Shown piece after piece: positions 1 through 6,148 of a DNA stretch of 6,253 nucleotides; position 1 is the stretch's first letter, and each line of letters opens with the position of its first letter. A program made the translations under genes and the position numbers. Source of the stretch: Clostridiaceae bacterium (GTDB lineage Bacteria; Bacillota; Clostridia; DSM-8532); assembly GCA_012842645.1 (NCBI GenBank), contig DUSJ01000416.1, positions 1 to 6,253 of the forward strand, in the 5' to 3' direction. Under the pieces are notes generated by a model that saw only the letters and a program-made list of their open reading frames with translations, searched no databases and was not told where the DNA came from.

Positions 1-36
1 AAGATTGCCCGCATCATAATCTATGACAGTTATCAT
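1..36 (-). CDS. hisH: HisH, glutaminase subunit of imidazole glycerol phosphate synthase (5' end only)
   Basis: The first 12 codons read MITVIDYDAGNL, the characteristic start of HisH, whose family begins with a short beta strand followed by D-Y-x-x-G-N-L. The gene continues beyond the window. HisH is a class I glutamine amidotransferase: it hydrolyses glutamine and passes ammonia to HisF, which converts PRFAR to imidazole glycerol phosphate and AICAR. The ATG overlaps the purC stop codon as ATGA, so its translation is probably coupled to purC. The upstream ribosome site is weak (AAGAAG about 8 nt before the ATG, inside purC). The catalytic Cys-His-Glu triad lies outside the window, so activity cannot be judged. 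PdxT and other class I amidotransferases can begin similarly, but the his operon context and the DYDAGNL motif favour HisH. Confidence 0.85.
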   Translation of the reverse strand, partial: MITVIDYDAGNL

Positions 37-923
37 ACAATATACTTCTTTCCCGTGATCCGTTCGTATGCCTCGATATATTTTGCCCTGGTTTTTTCAA
101 TTACCTCCTGGGGCAGCCTCGGGGCAGGAGGACGTTTGTCCCAGCCGAGATTCTCCAGGTAATCCCTCAGGTATTGCTTGTCAAAGCTTTTCTGTGGCCT
201 TCCGGGCTCATATTCGGAAAGTTCCCAGAACCTTGAAGAGTCGGGTGTGAACATTTCGTCGGCAACCACGAGTTCCCCGTCAAGAATGCCGAACTCAAAC
301 TTGGTATCCGCAAGTATTATTCCCTTGCCTATGGCATATTCACTTGCCTTTTTATACAGGGCGATGGATTTGTCCCTGAGCTGGTAAGCCAGGTCCGCCC
401 CTATCTTCTCGACAACATATTCAAAGCTTACATTAATGTCATGGCCTTCCCTTGCCTTGGTAGACGGCGTGAATATGGGCTCGGGAAGCCTGTCGGCCTG
501 TTTCATTCCCGGCGGAAGCTTTACTCCGCTTATCTCTCCGGTGGCCATGTAATCCTTGAGCCCGGAGCCTTCAAGATAGCCTCTTACGATACATTCAGCT
601 TCGACCATCTCCACTCTTTTAACGAGCATGGACCTTCCTTCAAGCTGTTCCCTGAATTTTGACAGTCCCATGGGGTATTCCGATACGTCGGTGGTCACCA
701 CATGGTTCCCGATGATATCCTTGCAGTAGTTGAACCAGAACTCGGATATGCCGTTCAGCACACGGCCCTTGTCCGGGATCAGGTCGTCGAAAACCACGTC
801 AAAGGCCGAGATCCTGTCGGTGACGATCATAAGGAGCATATCCTTCCCGACCTCGTATACATCCCTCACTTTTCCCTTTACAAAGACAGGCAGATCAATG
901 AAATTGGTATCCCTGATGAGCAT
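33..923 (-). CDS. purC: Phosphoribosylaminoimidazole-succinocarboxamide synthase (SAICAR synthetase)
   Basis: This cytoplasmic purine enzyme joins CAIR and aspartate using ATP to make SAICAR. With the start at 923 the protein is 296 residues and looks complete. Visible motifs are GKVRDVYE (about 17-24, ATP-binding region), DRISAFDVV (36-44), the first family signature ECIVRGYLEGSG (110-121), FTPSTKA (151-157), the second signature ADTKFEFG (205-212) and DEMFTPDSSRFW (222-233). The length and the ECIVRGYLxGS form resemble the longer, Ade1-like branch of the family rather than the short (about 240 residue) bacterial form. An ATG 10 codons upstream (953) is in frame but lacks a ribosome site, whereas GGAGG lies 9 nt before the ATG at 923. 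The gene starts 40 nt after hisB and overlaps hisH by 4 nt, so it is a true member of the his transcript. No purine riboswitch or separate promoter is visible before it. Confidence 0.96.
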   Translation of the reverse strand: MLIRDTNFIDLPVFVKGKVRDVYEVGKDMLLMIVTDRISAFDVVFDDLIPDKGRVLNGISEFWFNYCKDIIGNHVVTTDVSEYPMGLSKFREQLEGRSMLVKRVEMVEAECIVRGYLEGSGLKDYMATGEISGVKLPPGMKQADRLPEPIFTPSTKAREGHDINVSFEYVVEKIGADLAYQLRDKSIALYKKASEYAIGKGIILADTKFEFGILDGELVVADEMFTPDSSRFWELSEYEPGRPQKSFDKQYLRDYLENLGWDKRPPAPRLPQEVIEKTRAKYIEAYERITGKKYIV

Positions 924-930
924 ACGATTT

Positions 931-937
931 TTCCTCC
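931..937 (-). promoter_or_regulatory. Ribosome binding site of purC
   Basis: GGAGGAA on the minus strand, with the GGAGG core 9 nt before the ATG at 923. It lies inside the longer in-frame reading that begins at 953, and decides the start in favour of 923, since nothing resembling a Shine-Dalgarno sequence precedes 953. Confidence 0.8.
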
Positions 938-963
938 GATGTATTTTCTTCATTTTATGGTAC

Positions 964-1548
964 TTATAACGAGCCTTTGGTGGAAAGGACCCCTTTTATG
1001 GACGGGTCTATGGTGACCGCTTCCTTAAGCGCCCTCGCAAAGGCTTTGAAAACCGCTTCTATAATATGGTGGTTGTTTTTGCCGTGTATCAGCTTTATAT
1101 GCAGCGTCATGCCCGCATTCACGGAAAGGGCCCGGAAAAATTCCTCGAACATCTCGGTTTCCATCTCGCCGATCTTGTCAGTGGTGAAGGGAACTTCAAA
1201 ATGGAGGTATGGCCGGTTGGACAGGTCAAGGCTCACGAGGGCCAGGGATTCGTCCATGGGAACTATGCTGGTGCCGAACCTTTTTATGGACTCGCGCTTT
1301 CCAAGGGCTTCGTTTATCGCTTTCCCGAGCACGATACCGATGTCCTCGGCGGTATGATGCCCGTCAACGAAAAGGTCTCCCTTGCAGGCAAGCTCCAGGT
1401 CGAAACGCCCGTGCCCGGAAAACAGGCACAGCATGTGGTCCAGGAACCCCAATCCCGTTGATATGGAGTTCTCCCCCTGCCCGTCCAGGTTCAGCTTCAG
1501 GGAGATATCGGTCTCCTTTGTTTTCCTTGATATTTCAGCGATCCTCAT
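964..1548 (-). CDS. hisB: Imidazoleglycerol-phosphate dehydratase (monofunctional)
   Basis: HisB dehydrates imidazole glycerol phosphate to imidazole acetol phosphate, the step just after HisH/HisF and just before HisC. The 194-residue product matches the usual length of the monofunctional enzyme; there is no fused histidinol-phosphatase domain. It shows FLDHML (35-40), the first metal-binding signature VDGHHTAED (61-69), the conserved RPYL (112-115) and the second signature GKNNHHIIEAVFK (156-168). The two HH pairs and glutamates are the Mn-binding ligands in this family. The frame is open to an ATG at 1590, which would add 14 residues (MGGGDNN...). I chose 1548 because MRIAEISRKTKETDIS is the normal family N-terminus and no ribosome site precedes 1590; the site before 1548 (AAGGGA, about 11 nt away) is itself only moderate. 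The gap after hisC is 80 nt with this start, or 38 nt with the longer one. Confidence 0.95.
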   Translation of the reverse strand: MRIAEISRKTKETDISLKLNLDGQGENSISTGLGFLDHMLCLFSGHGRFDLELACKGDLFVDGHHTAEDIGIVLGKAINEALGKRESIKRFGTSIVPMDESLALVSLDLSNRPYLHFEVPFTTDKIGEMETEMFEEFFRALSVNAGMTLHIKLIHGKNNHHIIEAVFKAFARALKEAVTIDPSIKGVLSTKGSL

Positions 1549-1592
1549 AAACCAACCATTCCCTTCCCGGTTATTGTCTCCTCCGCCCATGA

Positions 1593-1617
1593 TGTCATGT
1601 CCGCTTTGCTCATGACA
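1593..1617 (-). repeat. Inverted repeat (possible hairpin) between hisC and hisB
   Basis: TGTCATG and CATGACA form a perfect 7-bp inverted repeat around an 11-nt loop, in the gap between hisC and hisB. No T-run follows on the minus strand, so it is not a normal intrinsic terminator. It could be an mRNA processing or stabilising stem, or chance. On the transcript it lies just before the alternative hisB start at 1590. Confidence 0.45.
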
Positions 1618-1628
1618 AAATAATTATA

Positions 1629-2702
1629 TTATACTGCAGCACTTTCTTCCATTATCCTTTTAATTATATCGGCAACCCTGTCCATGTCCTCGTCGGTGCC
1701 CACGGTAATCCTCAGCCAGTCCGATATCCTGCCGCCATTGAAATTCCTTACCAGGACGCCGTTGTCACGAAGCTTCTTCTGGGCTTCCGGCCCCGGTGTC
1801 CCCGGAATCCTGACGAACAGGAAATTGGTTTTCGTGTCGGTAACTTCCGCGCCCATCTCAACCAATCTCTGTTTTATTCTCTCCCGGGTGTTTATTATCT
1901 TTTTCCTCGTTATGTCAAAATACTCCCTGTCCTCAAAGGCAGCCTGGCCCGCAATCTGGGCAATGGCATCCAGCGGGTACGAGTTGAAGGAATCCTTGAC
2001 CTTCACAAGCCCGTCAAGCAATTCCCTGCACCCAATAGCCAGCCCGATCCTCTGTCCGGCCAAAGCCCGGGATTTTGAAAGGGTCTGGACGATCAGCAGG
2101 TTGTCGTACCTCTGGGTAAGGGGCACGCAGGACTGGCCGCCAAAGTCTATATATGCCTCGTCAACGACTATCAGGGTATTCGGACGGCTTTTTACAAGCT
2201 CTTCAATGACCGCGGGCTCAAGATAAAGCCCCGTGGGTGCGTTGGGATTGGCAAAAACGATACCCTTTAAGTCTTCGGGATAATCGGCAAAGTCAATGGA
2301 AAAATCGTCTTTCACGGGCACCTGGATATACGGTATCTCGTAGAGGGCGCAGTAGACCGGGTAGAAGCTGTAGGTCACATCGGGAAAACCTATCTTTGTA
2401 CCGCTGTCGAAAAAGGTCTTGAATAAAAGTGCCAGGATCTCGTCCGAGCCGTTGCCGGCAAAGACGCTTTCCTGGGGGATGTTGTAAAACTCTGAAACGG
2501 CTTTCTTTATAAACGCCCCTTCGCTGTTGGGATAAAGGCGCAAAAGTTCCGGGTTATATTCCTTTATCCTCTTTATGACCAGGGGCGAAGGCGGATAAGG
2601 GTTCTCATTGGTATTCAGCTTTATAAACTCCATGTTCTGAGGCTGCTCCCCTGCCGTATAGGGAACCAGCCTTCTTGTATTCTCATTCCAGAAACGGCTC
2701 AT
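1629..2702 (-). CDS. hisC: Histidinol-phosphate aminotransferase
   Basis: HisC is a pyridoxal-phosphate enzyme that transfers an amino group from glutamate to imidazole acetol phosphate, giving histidinol phosphate. The 357-residue protein has the usual family length and the fold type I (class I/II) aminotransferase landmarks: LNTNENPYPPSP (29-40), GNGSDE (83-88, phosphate-binding region), NPNAPTG (152-158), DEAYIDF (181-187, the Asp that contacts the PLP ring nitrogen), SKSRALAGQRIG (209-220, with K210 as the expected Schiff-base lysine) and a C-terminal DWLRITVGT containing the substrate-carboxylate arginine. The ATG overlaps the hisD stop as ATGA, and a strong GGAGGG site (2709-2714) lies 6 nt upstream inside hisD. 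The last bases and the following gap contain two overlapping TATAAT hexamers but no convincing -35. Other close aminotransferases cannot be excluded on motifs alone, but the context makes HisC clear. Confidence 0.96.
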   Translation of the reverse strand: MSRFWNENTRRLVPYTAGEQPQNMEFIKLNTNENPYPPSPLVIKRIKEYNPELLRLYPNSEGAFIKKAVSEFYNIPQESVFAGNGSDEILALLFKTFFDSGTKIGFPDVTYSFYPVYCALYEIPYIQVPVKDDFSIDFADYPEDLKGIVFANPNAPTGLYLEPAVIEELVKSRPNTLIVVDEAYIDFGGQSCVPLTQRYDNLLIVQTLSKSRALAGQRIGLAIGCRELLDGLVKVKDSFNSYPLDAIAQIAGQAAFEDREYFDITRKKIINTRERIKQRLVEMGAEVTDTKTNFLFVRIPGTPGPEAQKKLRDNGVLVRNFNGGRISDWLRITVGTDEDMDRVADIIKRIMEESAAV

Positions 2703-3997
2703 TTTTTACCCTCCATTTCAGTCCTTATGCGGATGGCATTCCCGTGGGCGGTGAGCCCTTCCACATCCGCAAAGGCCGCCACATCTGCCGCTGCCAGGTC
2801 AAAGGCTTTCCTGCTGTAGGAAATGACGCTCTGGCGCTTCACAAAGTCATATACTCCGAGGGGCGAGAAGAACCTGGCCGTGCCCGACGTGGGAAGGGTA
2901 TGGTTCGAACCGGCATAGTAATCGCCAACGGGTTCAGGCGAATAGTTGCCAAGGAAGATCGCTCCGGCGTTCCTTATATCATCAAGGAGCGAGAATGGGT
3001 CCTTCGTGCATACTTCAAGGTGCTCGGGAGCGATGGCGTTGGATATCTCTATCGCTTCATCCATATTGCCTGCAATTATTATGGCCCCGTAATCCTCTAT
3101 GGATTTCGAAGCTATTTCCGCCCTCTCAAGCCTGCCAAGCTGGATCTTTACTTCTTCCGCCACCTTGTATGCCAGCTCTTTCGATACGGTTACCAGTATG
3201 CTGGATGCCAGCCTGTCATGCTCGGCCTGGGATAGAAGGTCGGCGGCAACATAGGCGGGATTCGCGGATTCATCGGCAATAACCAGTATCTCGCTGGGGC
3301 CCGCTATCATATCAATGCCGCAAACGCCAAAGACCTGTTTCTTGGCTGTAGCCACATATATATTGCCCGGCCCCACTATCTTATCGACCCTGGGAACCGT
3401 TTCGGTGCCGTATGCCATTGCGGCTATGGCCTGCGCTCCGCCTATCTTGAATGCCCGGTCGACCCCCGCAAACCTGGCGCAGGCAAGAACGAGGGGATTC
3501 ATTTTTCCGTCCTTCCCGGGCGGCGAGCACAGGATTATTTCCTTAACTCCTGCTATTTTTGCGGGGATTACATCCATGAGGACCGTTGAAGGCAGAGGCG
3601 CGCTTCCCGCAGGGGCATAAACTCCCACCTTCGACAGGGGCACTACCTTCTGGCCAAGGACGATTCCGTTTTCCTTTGTGAAAAACCAGGAGTTTTCACG
3701 CTGTTTTTCGTGGTATGCCCTGATGTTTTCAGCAGCCCTGAGGATCACTTCTATAAGGCCCTCGTCCACCGAGGAAATGGCCTCGTCCAATTCTTCGGCC
3801 GTTATTTCAAGGGATTCCAGCTTTACGCCGTCAAACCTTTCGGTATATTCAAGCAGCGCTTCGTCGCCGTGCTCCATTACATCCCTTATTATGCCGGATA
3901 CGGTGTCATCCACGTTTTTCTGCCCTTCAAGGCTCCTTTTCTTCAACGATTCAAACAACCCGGCCAGATCGTCTTTGCCGCATTCATATATTTTCAT
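2699..3997 (-). CDS. hisD: Histidinol dehydrogenase
   Basis: HisD performs the last two steps of the pathway, oxidising histidinol via histidinal to histidine with two NAD+ and one Zn2+. The 432-residue protein is full length. It shows VGVYAPAG (124-131), KIGGAQAIAAMAYGT (184-198), VGPGNIYV (208-215), the signature IDMIAGPSE (228-236), SQAEHD (256-261), APEHLE (323-328), PVGDYYAGSNH (356-366) and LTAHGNA (415-421). By comparison with the E. coli enzyme, the zinc ligands should be Q257, H260, D359 and H418, and the catalytic Glu-His pair E325-H326; all are present. The gene starts 21 nt after hisG with a moderate site (GAGGG, about 8 nt before the ATG), and ends overlapping hisC by 4 nt. Confidence 0.98.
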   Translation of the reverse strand: MKIYECGKDDLAGLFESLKKRSLEGQKNVDDTVSGIIRDVMEHGDEALLEYTERFDGVKLESLEITAEELDEAISSVDEGLIEVILRAAENIRAYHEKQRENSWFFTKENGIVLGQKVVPLSKVGVYAPAGSAPLPSTVLMDVIPAKIAGVKEIILCSPPGKDGKMNPLVLACARFAGVDRAFKIGGAQAIAAMAYGTETVPRVDKIVGPGNIYVATAKKQVFGVCGIDMIAGPSEILVIADESANPAYVAADLLSQAEHDRLASSILVTVSKELAYKVAEEVKIQLGRLERAEIASKSIEDYGAIIIAGNMDEAIEISNAIAPEHLEVCTKDPFSLLDDIRNAGAIFLGNYSPEPVGDYYAGSNHTLPTSGTARFFSPLGVYDFVKRQSVISYSRKAFDLAAADVAAFADVEGLTAHGNAIRIRTEMEGKK

Positions 3998-4018
3998 TAT
4001 CGATCCCTCGCTTTATCC

Positions 4019-4651
4019 TCAAAGCTGTTTCCTGATATCCTCTATAAGCTTTGTTATGCGCTGGTTTTCCATTTTCATGCTGACCCTGTTCACCACCAGC
4101 CTGGCGCTGACGTCGCAGATGGTGTCCAATACCACCAGGCCGTTTTCCTTCAGTGTCCGGCCGGTTTCCACCAGGTCCACGATGACCTCCGAAAGACCCA
4201 CCAGCGGCGCCAGCTCGATGGATCCGCTTAGTTTTATGATCTCGACAGATTCCCTTCTTTTATGCCGGAAATACATGCGCGCGACTTCGGGATATTTTGT
4301 CGCGACGCGGGTTATGGATACCGAGTCCATCTTCCCTTCAAGCTCTTTCGGTCCTGCCACGCACATCCTGCACCTGGCGAAGCCCAGGTCCAACACCTCG
4401 TAAAGGTCCCTGCCCTCTTCGAGCAGTGTATCCTTCCCCACAATTCCTATATCGGCCGCGCCGTATTCCACATATACCGGCACGTCCGCGGGCTTGGCAA
4501 GAAAGAACCTGATCTTGTTCTTTTCGTCGGAAAGGATGAGCTTTCTTGAGTTTTCCTTAAGCTCGGAGCAGTCTATCCCCGCTCCTTCAAGAAGGTCTAT
4601 ACTCAGTTCGGTGAGCCGCCCTTTCGATAAGGCAATGGTTATGTATCTCAT
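4019..4651 (-). CDS. hisG: ATP phosphoribosyltransferase catalytic subunit, short form
   Basis: HisG catalyses the first committed step, joining ATP and PRPP to form N1-(phosphoribosyl)-ATP. The 210-residue product is the short form: it has the two-lobed periplasmic-binding-like catalytic domain but lacks the roughly 80-residue C-terminal ACT-like domain through which long HisG senses histidine. Visible motifs are ALSKGRL (7-13), ADIGIVGKD (66-74), CVAGP (97-101), ATKYP (117-121) and the family and PRPP-binding signature ending DLVETGRTL (159-167). Short HisG requires HisZ, which is encoded immediately upstream. The ATG overlaps the hisZ stop as ATGA, and an AAGGAGA site (4659-4665) sits within the end of hisZ, indicating translational coupling that would help keep the subunits in balance. 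Confidence 0.97.
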   Translation of the reverse strand: MRYITIALSKGRLTELSIDLLEGAGIDCSELKENSRKLILSDEKNKIRFFLAKPADVPVYVEYGAADIGIVGKDTLLEEGRDLYEVLDLGFARCRMCVAGPKELEGKMDSVSITRVATKYPEVARMYFRHKRRESVEIIKLSGSIELAPLVGLSEVIVDLVETGRTLKENGLVVLDTICDVSARLVVNRVSMKMENQRITKLIEDIRKQL

Positions 4652-5850
4652 AGTGTTATCTCCTTTTTCGTACCGTCGGCATTAATGTGCACGATCCTGC
4701 ACAGCCCTTTGGACCTGGCATATTCCACGCATTTATCGGTTCCTTTTCTTATTATGTCCAGTTCGGCCGGGATACCCTGCGCTTTAAGTTCCCTGCAGTA
4801 TTCCCCGGCAAGCTTCCTGGCGCTGTCATCATATGTCACCAGTACCCCTTCCCGCTTTTCGGGAACCAGTCTCTTCTGCCTTTCCAGGGCCATCAGCACC
4901 ATATTTACTCCCAGTGAAAATCCCGTCGCTTCCAGGTCCCTGCCGAACAGGGCCACCAGCCTGTCATAACGGCCCCCGCTCAACACCGGGAAGCCCACTC
5001 CATGGGTATGGCCCCTGAAAACTATCCCTGTATAATAGTTCAAGCTCTGCACCATTCCAAGGTCTATCGAAACGTATTCCGAAAGGTTCCTGTCCTCAAG
5101 GATCTCCAGCACTTCTTTTATATTCTGAAGGACGCTTGCCGCACGTTTCCCTATATCATCATAATTTATTCTCTGCAGTATTTCCCTGGAACCGAACAGC
5201 CTGGGCAGGTCCAGTATGATTTTCTTTATCGAGCTTTTTACCCTGTACCTGTCCATGACCTGCTCAATGCCAACCAGGTTCTTCTGGTCTATGAACTCCC
5301 GGACCTCTTCTATAGCGTTCTCATCAAGTCCTGACTCTTCCATCAGCCCCTTGAAAAAGCCCACCTGGCCAATATCGATCTTGAAATCCTCGATCCCGGT
5401 CGCCTTCAAAGATTCAATAGCCATGGCGATTATCTCAGCGTCGGCATCAGGAGAATTAACGCCCAGAAGTTCGCAGCCGGCCTGGGTAAACTCGTTCTGC
5501 CTTCCTCCGCCCAGTTCGTCAAAGCTGAATGTATTTCCAATGTAGCAGCATTTGATGGGGAATACTTCATCCTTCAGCTTTGTGGCCGCAATACGGGCAA
5601 CAGGTATGGTTATATCAGGCCTTAAAGCGAGAAGGCGGCCCTTGGAGTCGCAGAACTTATACATGCTCTCCTGTTTAATAAGGCCGTTTTCGAAAACGTC
5701 ACAGAACTCAATGGTCGGAGTCTCGATCTCCCTGTACCCATTGAGCCTGAACGTCTCCCTTATCCTTTCCTCCAGCAGCCTCTTCTGCCAGCAGGATTCG
5801 AACAGTATATCCTGTACTCCTTCCGGTGTATAAATGCTCCATTTCTTCAT
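4648..5850 (-). CDS. hisZ: ATP phosphoribosyltransferase regulatory subunit (HisRS-like)
   Basis: HisZ is a histidyl-tRNA synthetase paralogue that forms a hetero-octamer with short HisG and provides its activation and histidine feedback inhibition; it does not charge tRNA. The 400-residue protein has a class II synthetase core: [10 protein letters not shown] (7-16), ETPTIEF (43-49, motif 1 region), [11 protein letters not shown] (76-86), the motif 2 loop region [16 protein letters not shown] (115-130), [12 protein letters not shown] (269-280) and [13 protein letters not shown] (291-303, motif 3 region). In genuine HisRS the segment before YYTG is RGLDYY with a catalytic arginine; here it is QSLNYY, so that arginine is lost, which supports HisZ over HisS. 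Residues about 333-400 form a C-terminal extension resembling the anticodon-binding domain ([25 protein letters not shown]). The start at 5850 gives the normal N-terminus, preceded by a weak GGGG site 6 nt upstream. First gene of the operon; about 68 nt of leader precede it. Confidence 0.96.
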   Translation of the reverse strand: MKKWSIYTPEGVQDILFESCWQKRLLEERIRETFRLNGYREIETPTIEFCDVFENGLIKQESMYKFCDSKGRLLALRPDITIPVARIAATKLKDEVFPIKCCYIGNTFSFDELGGGRQNEFTQAGCELLGVNSPDADAEIIAMAIESLKATGIEDFKIDIGQVGFFKGLMEESGLDENAIEEVREFIDQKNLVGIEQVMDRYRVKSSIKKIILDLPRLFGSREILQRINYDDIGKRAASVLQNIKEVLEILEDRNLSEYVSIDLGMVQSLNYYTGIVFRGHTHGVGFPVLSGGRYDRLVALFGRDLEATGFSLGVNMVLMALERQKRLVPEKREGVLVTYDDSARKLAGEYCRELKAQGIPAELDIIRKGTDKCVEYARSKGLCRIVHINADGTKKEITL

Positions 5851-5869
5851 GACTTACCCCGCTTATCAT

Positions 5870-5889
5870 TTACTTTAATACTTTATTAC
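5870..5889. repeat. Tandem TACTTTA repeats in the hisZ leader
   Basis: TACTTTA occurs at 5871-5877 and again at 5879-5885, an 8-bp period, in the DNA encoding the hisZ 5' leader. Further copies lie at 5971-5977 (upstream of the -35) and 6130-6136. The minus-strand reading is TAAAGTA. Four copies of a 7-mer in about 270 bp is more than expected even in A+T-rich DNA, and the placement around the promoter suggests a regulator site; the protein is unknown. Confidence 0.35.
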
Positions 5890-5891
5890 AT

Positions 5892-5901
5892 TAACGCGTT
5901 A
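5892..5901. promoter_or_regulatory. Perfect 10-bp palindrome downstream of the predicted start of transcription
   Basis: TAACGCGTTA is a perfect palindrome lying about 17-26 nt downstream of the predicted transcription start and 41 bp before the hisZ ATG. Its G+C core stands out in otherwise A+T-rich DNA. The location would suit a repressor operator, but no regulator gene is in the window, and I cannot match it to a known motif. Confidence 0.35.
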
Positions 5902-5924
5902 TCGTAAGAAAGAACGCTTCCTTT

Positions 5925-5953
5925 ATTCTATACCCCTTACTTAACCGTGTCAA
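5925..5953 (-). promoter_or_regulatory. Predicted sigma-A promoter of the his-pur operon
   Basis: On the minus strand the -35 is TTGACA (5948-5953, perfect match) and the -10 is TAGAAT (5925-5930, 5 of 6), separated by exactly 17 bp. A+T-rich DNA lies upstream, which could act as an UP element. Transcription should start near 5918, giving a leader of about 68 nt before hisZ. This is the only strong minus-strand promoter I see in the window and probably drives the whole operon. Confidence 0.8.
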
Positions 5954-6004
5954 GTGAAATGTAATAAGCTTACTTTATTTTACTATACTACTCTTGGTAA
6001 AAAA

Positions 6005-6034
6005 TTGATATTTATCGCTATAATATGATATAAT
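6005..6034 (+). promoter_or_regulatory. Possible promoter on the plus strand
   Basis: TTGATA (6005-6010) and a perfect TATAAT (6029-6034) are 18 bp apart, pointing away from the his operon and into the 3' end of the transposase. No convincing gene follows within the window: the only start nearby (ATG at 6040) opens a 14-codon frame without a ribosome site. It may be a chance match in A+T-rich DNA, or a source of RNA antisense to the transposase. Confidence 0.3.
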
Positions 6035-6047
6035 AATTTATGAACAC

Positions 6048-6081
6048 ACATAATCATTATCCGCTTTTAATATCATTATCA
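6048..6081. promoter_or_regulatory. Two Fur-family-like box matches
   Basis: Windows 6048-6062 (ATAAT-C-ATTAT core, perfectly symmetric) and 6067-6081 (ending ATTATCA) each match the 15-bp Fur box TGATAATNATTATCA at 11 of 14 defined positions. They are 19 bp apart and share the direct repeat ATCATTATC. They lie about 100 bp upstream of the his promoter -35, and just downstream of the possible plus-strand promoter, with no recognisable iron-related gene nearby. The evidence is weak given the base composition. Confidence 0.25.
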
Positions 6082-6083
6082 TA

Positions 6084-6135
6084 AAAGTAGACATTCAAAG
6101 CCACATAATTTGATATTCTTTTTAGATTCTACTTT
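6084..6135. repeat. 8-bp inverted repeat downstream of the transposase stop
   Basis: AAAGTAGA (6084-6091) and TCTACTTT (6128-6135) are exact complements separated by 36 bp, beginning 13 bp after the transposase stop in the direction of transcription. The stem is A+T-rich with a long loop, so it would be a poor terminator. It may be a remnant of the junction of the insertion element, or chance. Confidence 0.3.
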
Positions 6136-6148
6136 AACCCCCTGTGTC

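Larger units (their letters stand above)
5883..5967. repeat. 10-bp inverted repeat flanking the operon promoter
   Basis: TTATTACATT (5883-5892) and its exact complement AATGTAATAA (5958-5967) lie on either side of the promoter: one in the leader DNA, the other just upstream of the -35. Their centres are about 75 bp apart, close to seven helical turns. Paired sites in this arrangement can be operators for a looping repressor. The A+T-rich content makes chance possible. Confidence 0.35.

Noticed and set aside
924..963. Independent promoter or riboswitch before purC
   Set aside because: The gap is 40 nt, contains a ribosome site but no -35/-10 pair and no structured element.
1549..1590. 14-residue N-terminal extension of HisB
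   Set aside because: The residues MGGGDNNREGNGWF are not like any HisB N-terminus, and no ribosome site precedes the ATG at 1590; the family normally begins at the Met at 1548.
3678..4403. Long plus-strand open frame of 241 codons opposite hisD and hisG
   Set aside because: It lies antisense to two clearly recognised genes across their junction, its translation shows no family motif, and it is serine-rich in the way of mirror frames of codon-biased genes.
6040..6084. 14-codon plus-strand frame (MNTHNHYPLLISLS) with two His codons, as a his leader peptide
   Set aside because: It runs opposite to the his operon, has no ribosome site and is not followed by an attenuator, so it cannot act as a his leader.
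5851..6148. Histidine T-box or purine riboswitch upstream of hisZ
   Set aside because: No T-box sequence (AGGGTGGNACCGCG-like) or purine aptamer pattern is visible on the minus strand, and the predicted leader is only about 68 nt with no terminator hairpin.
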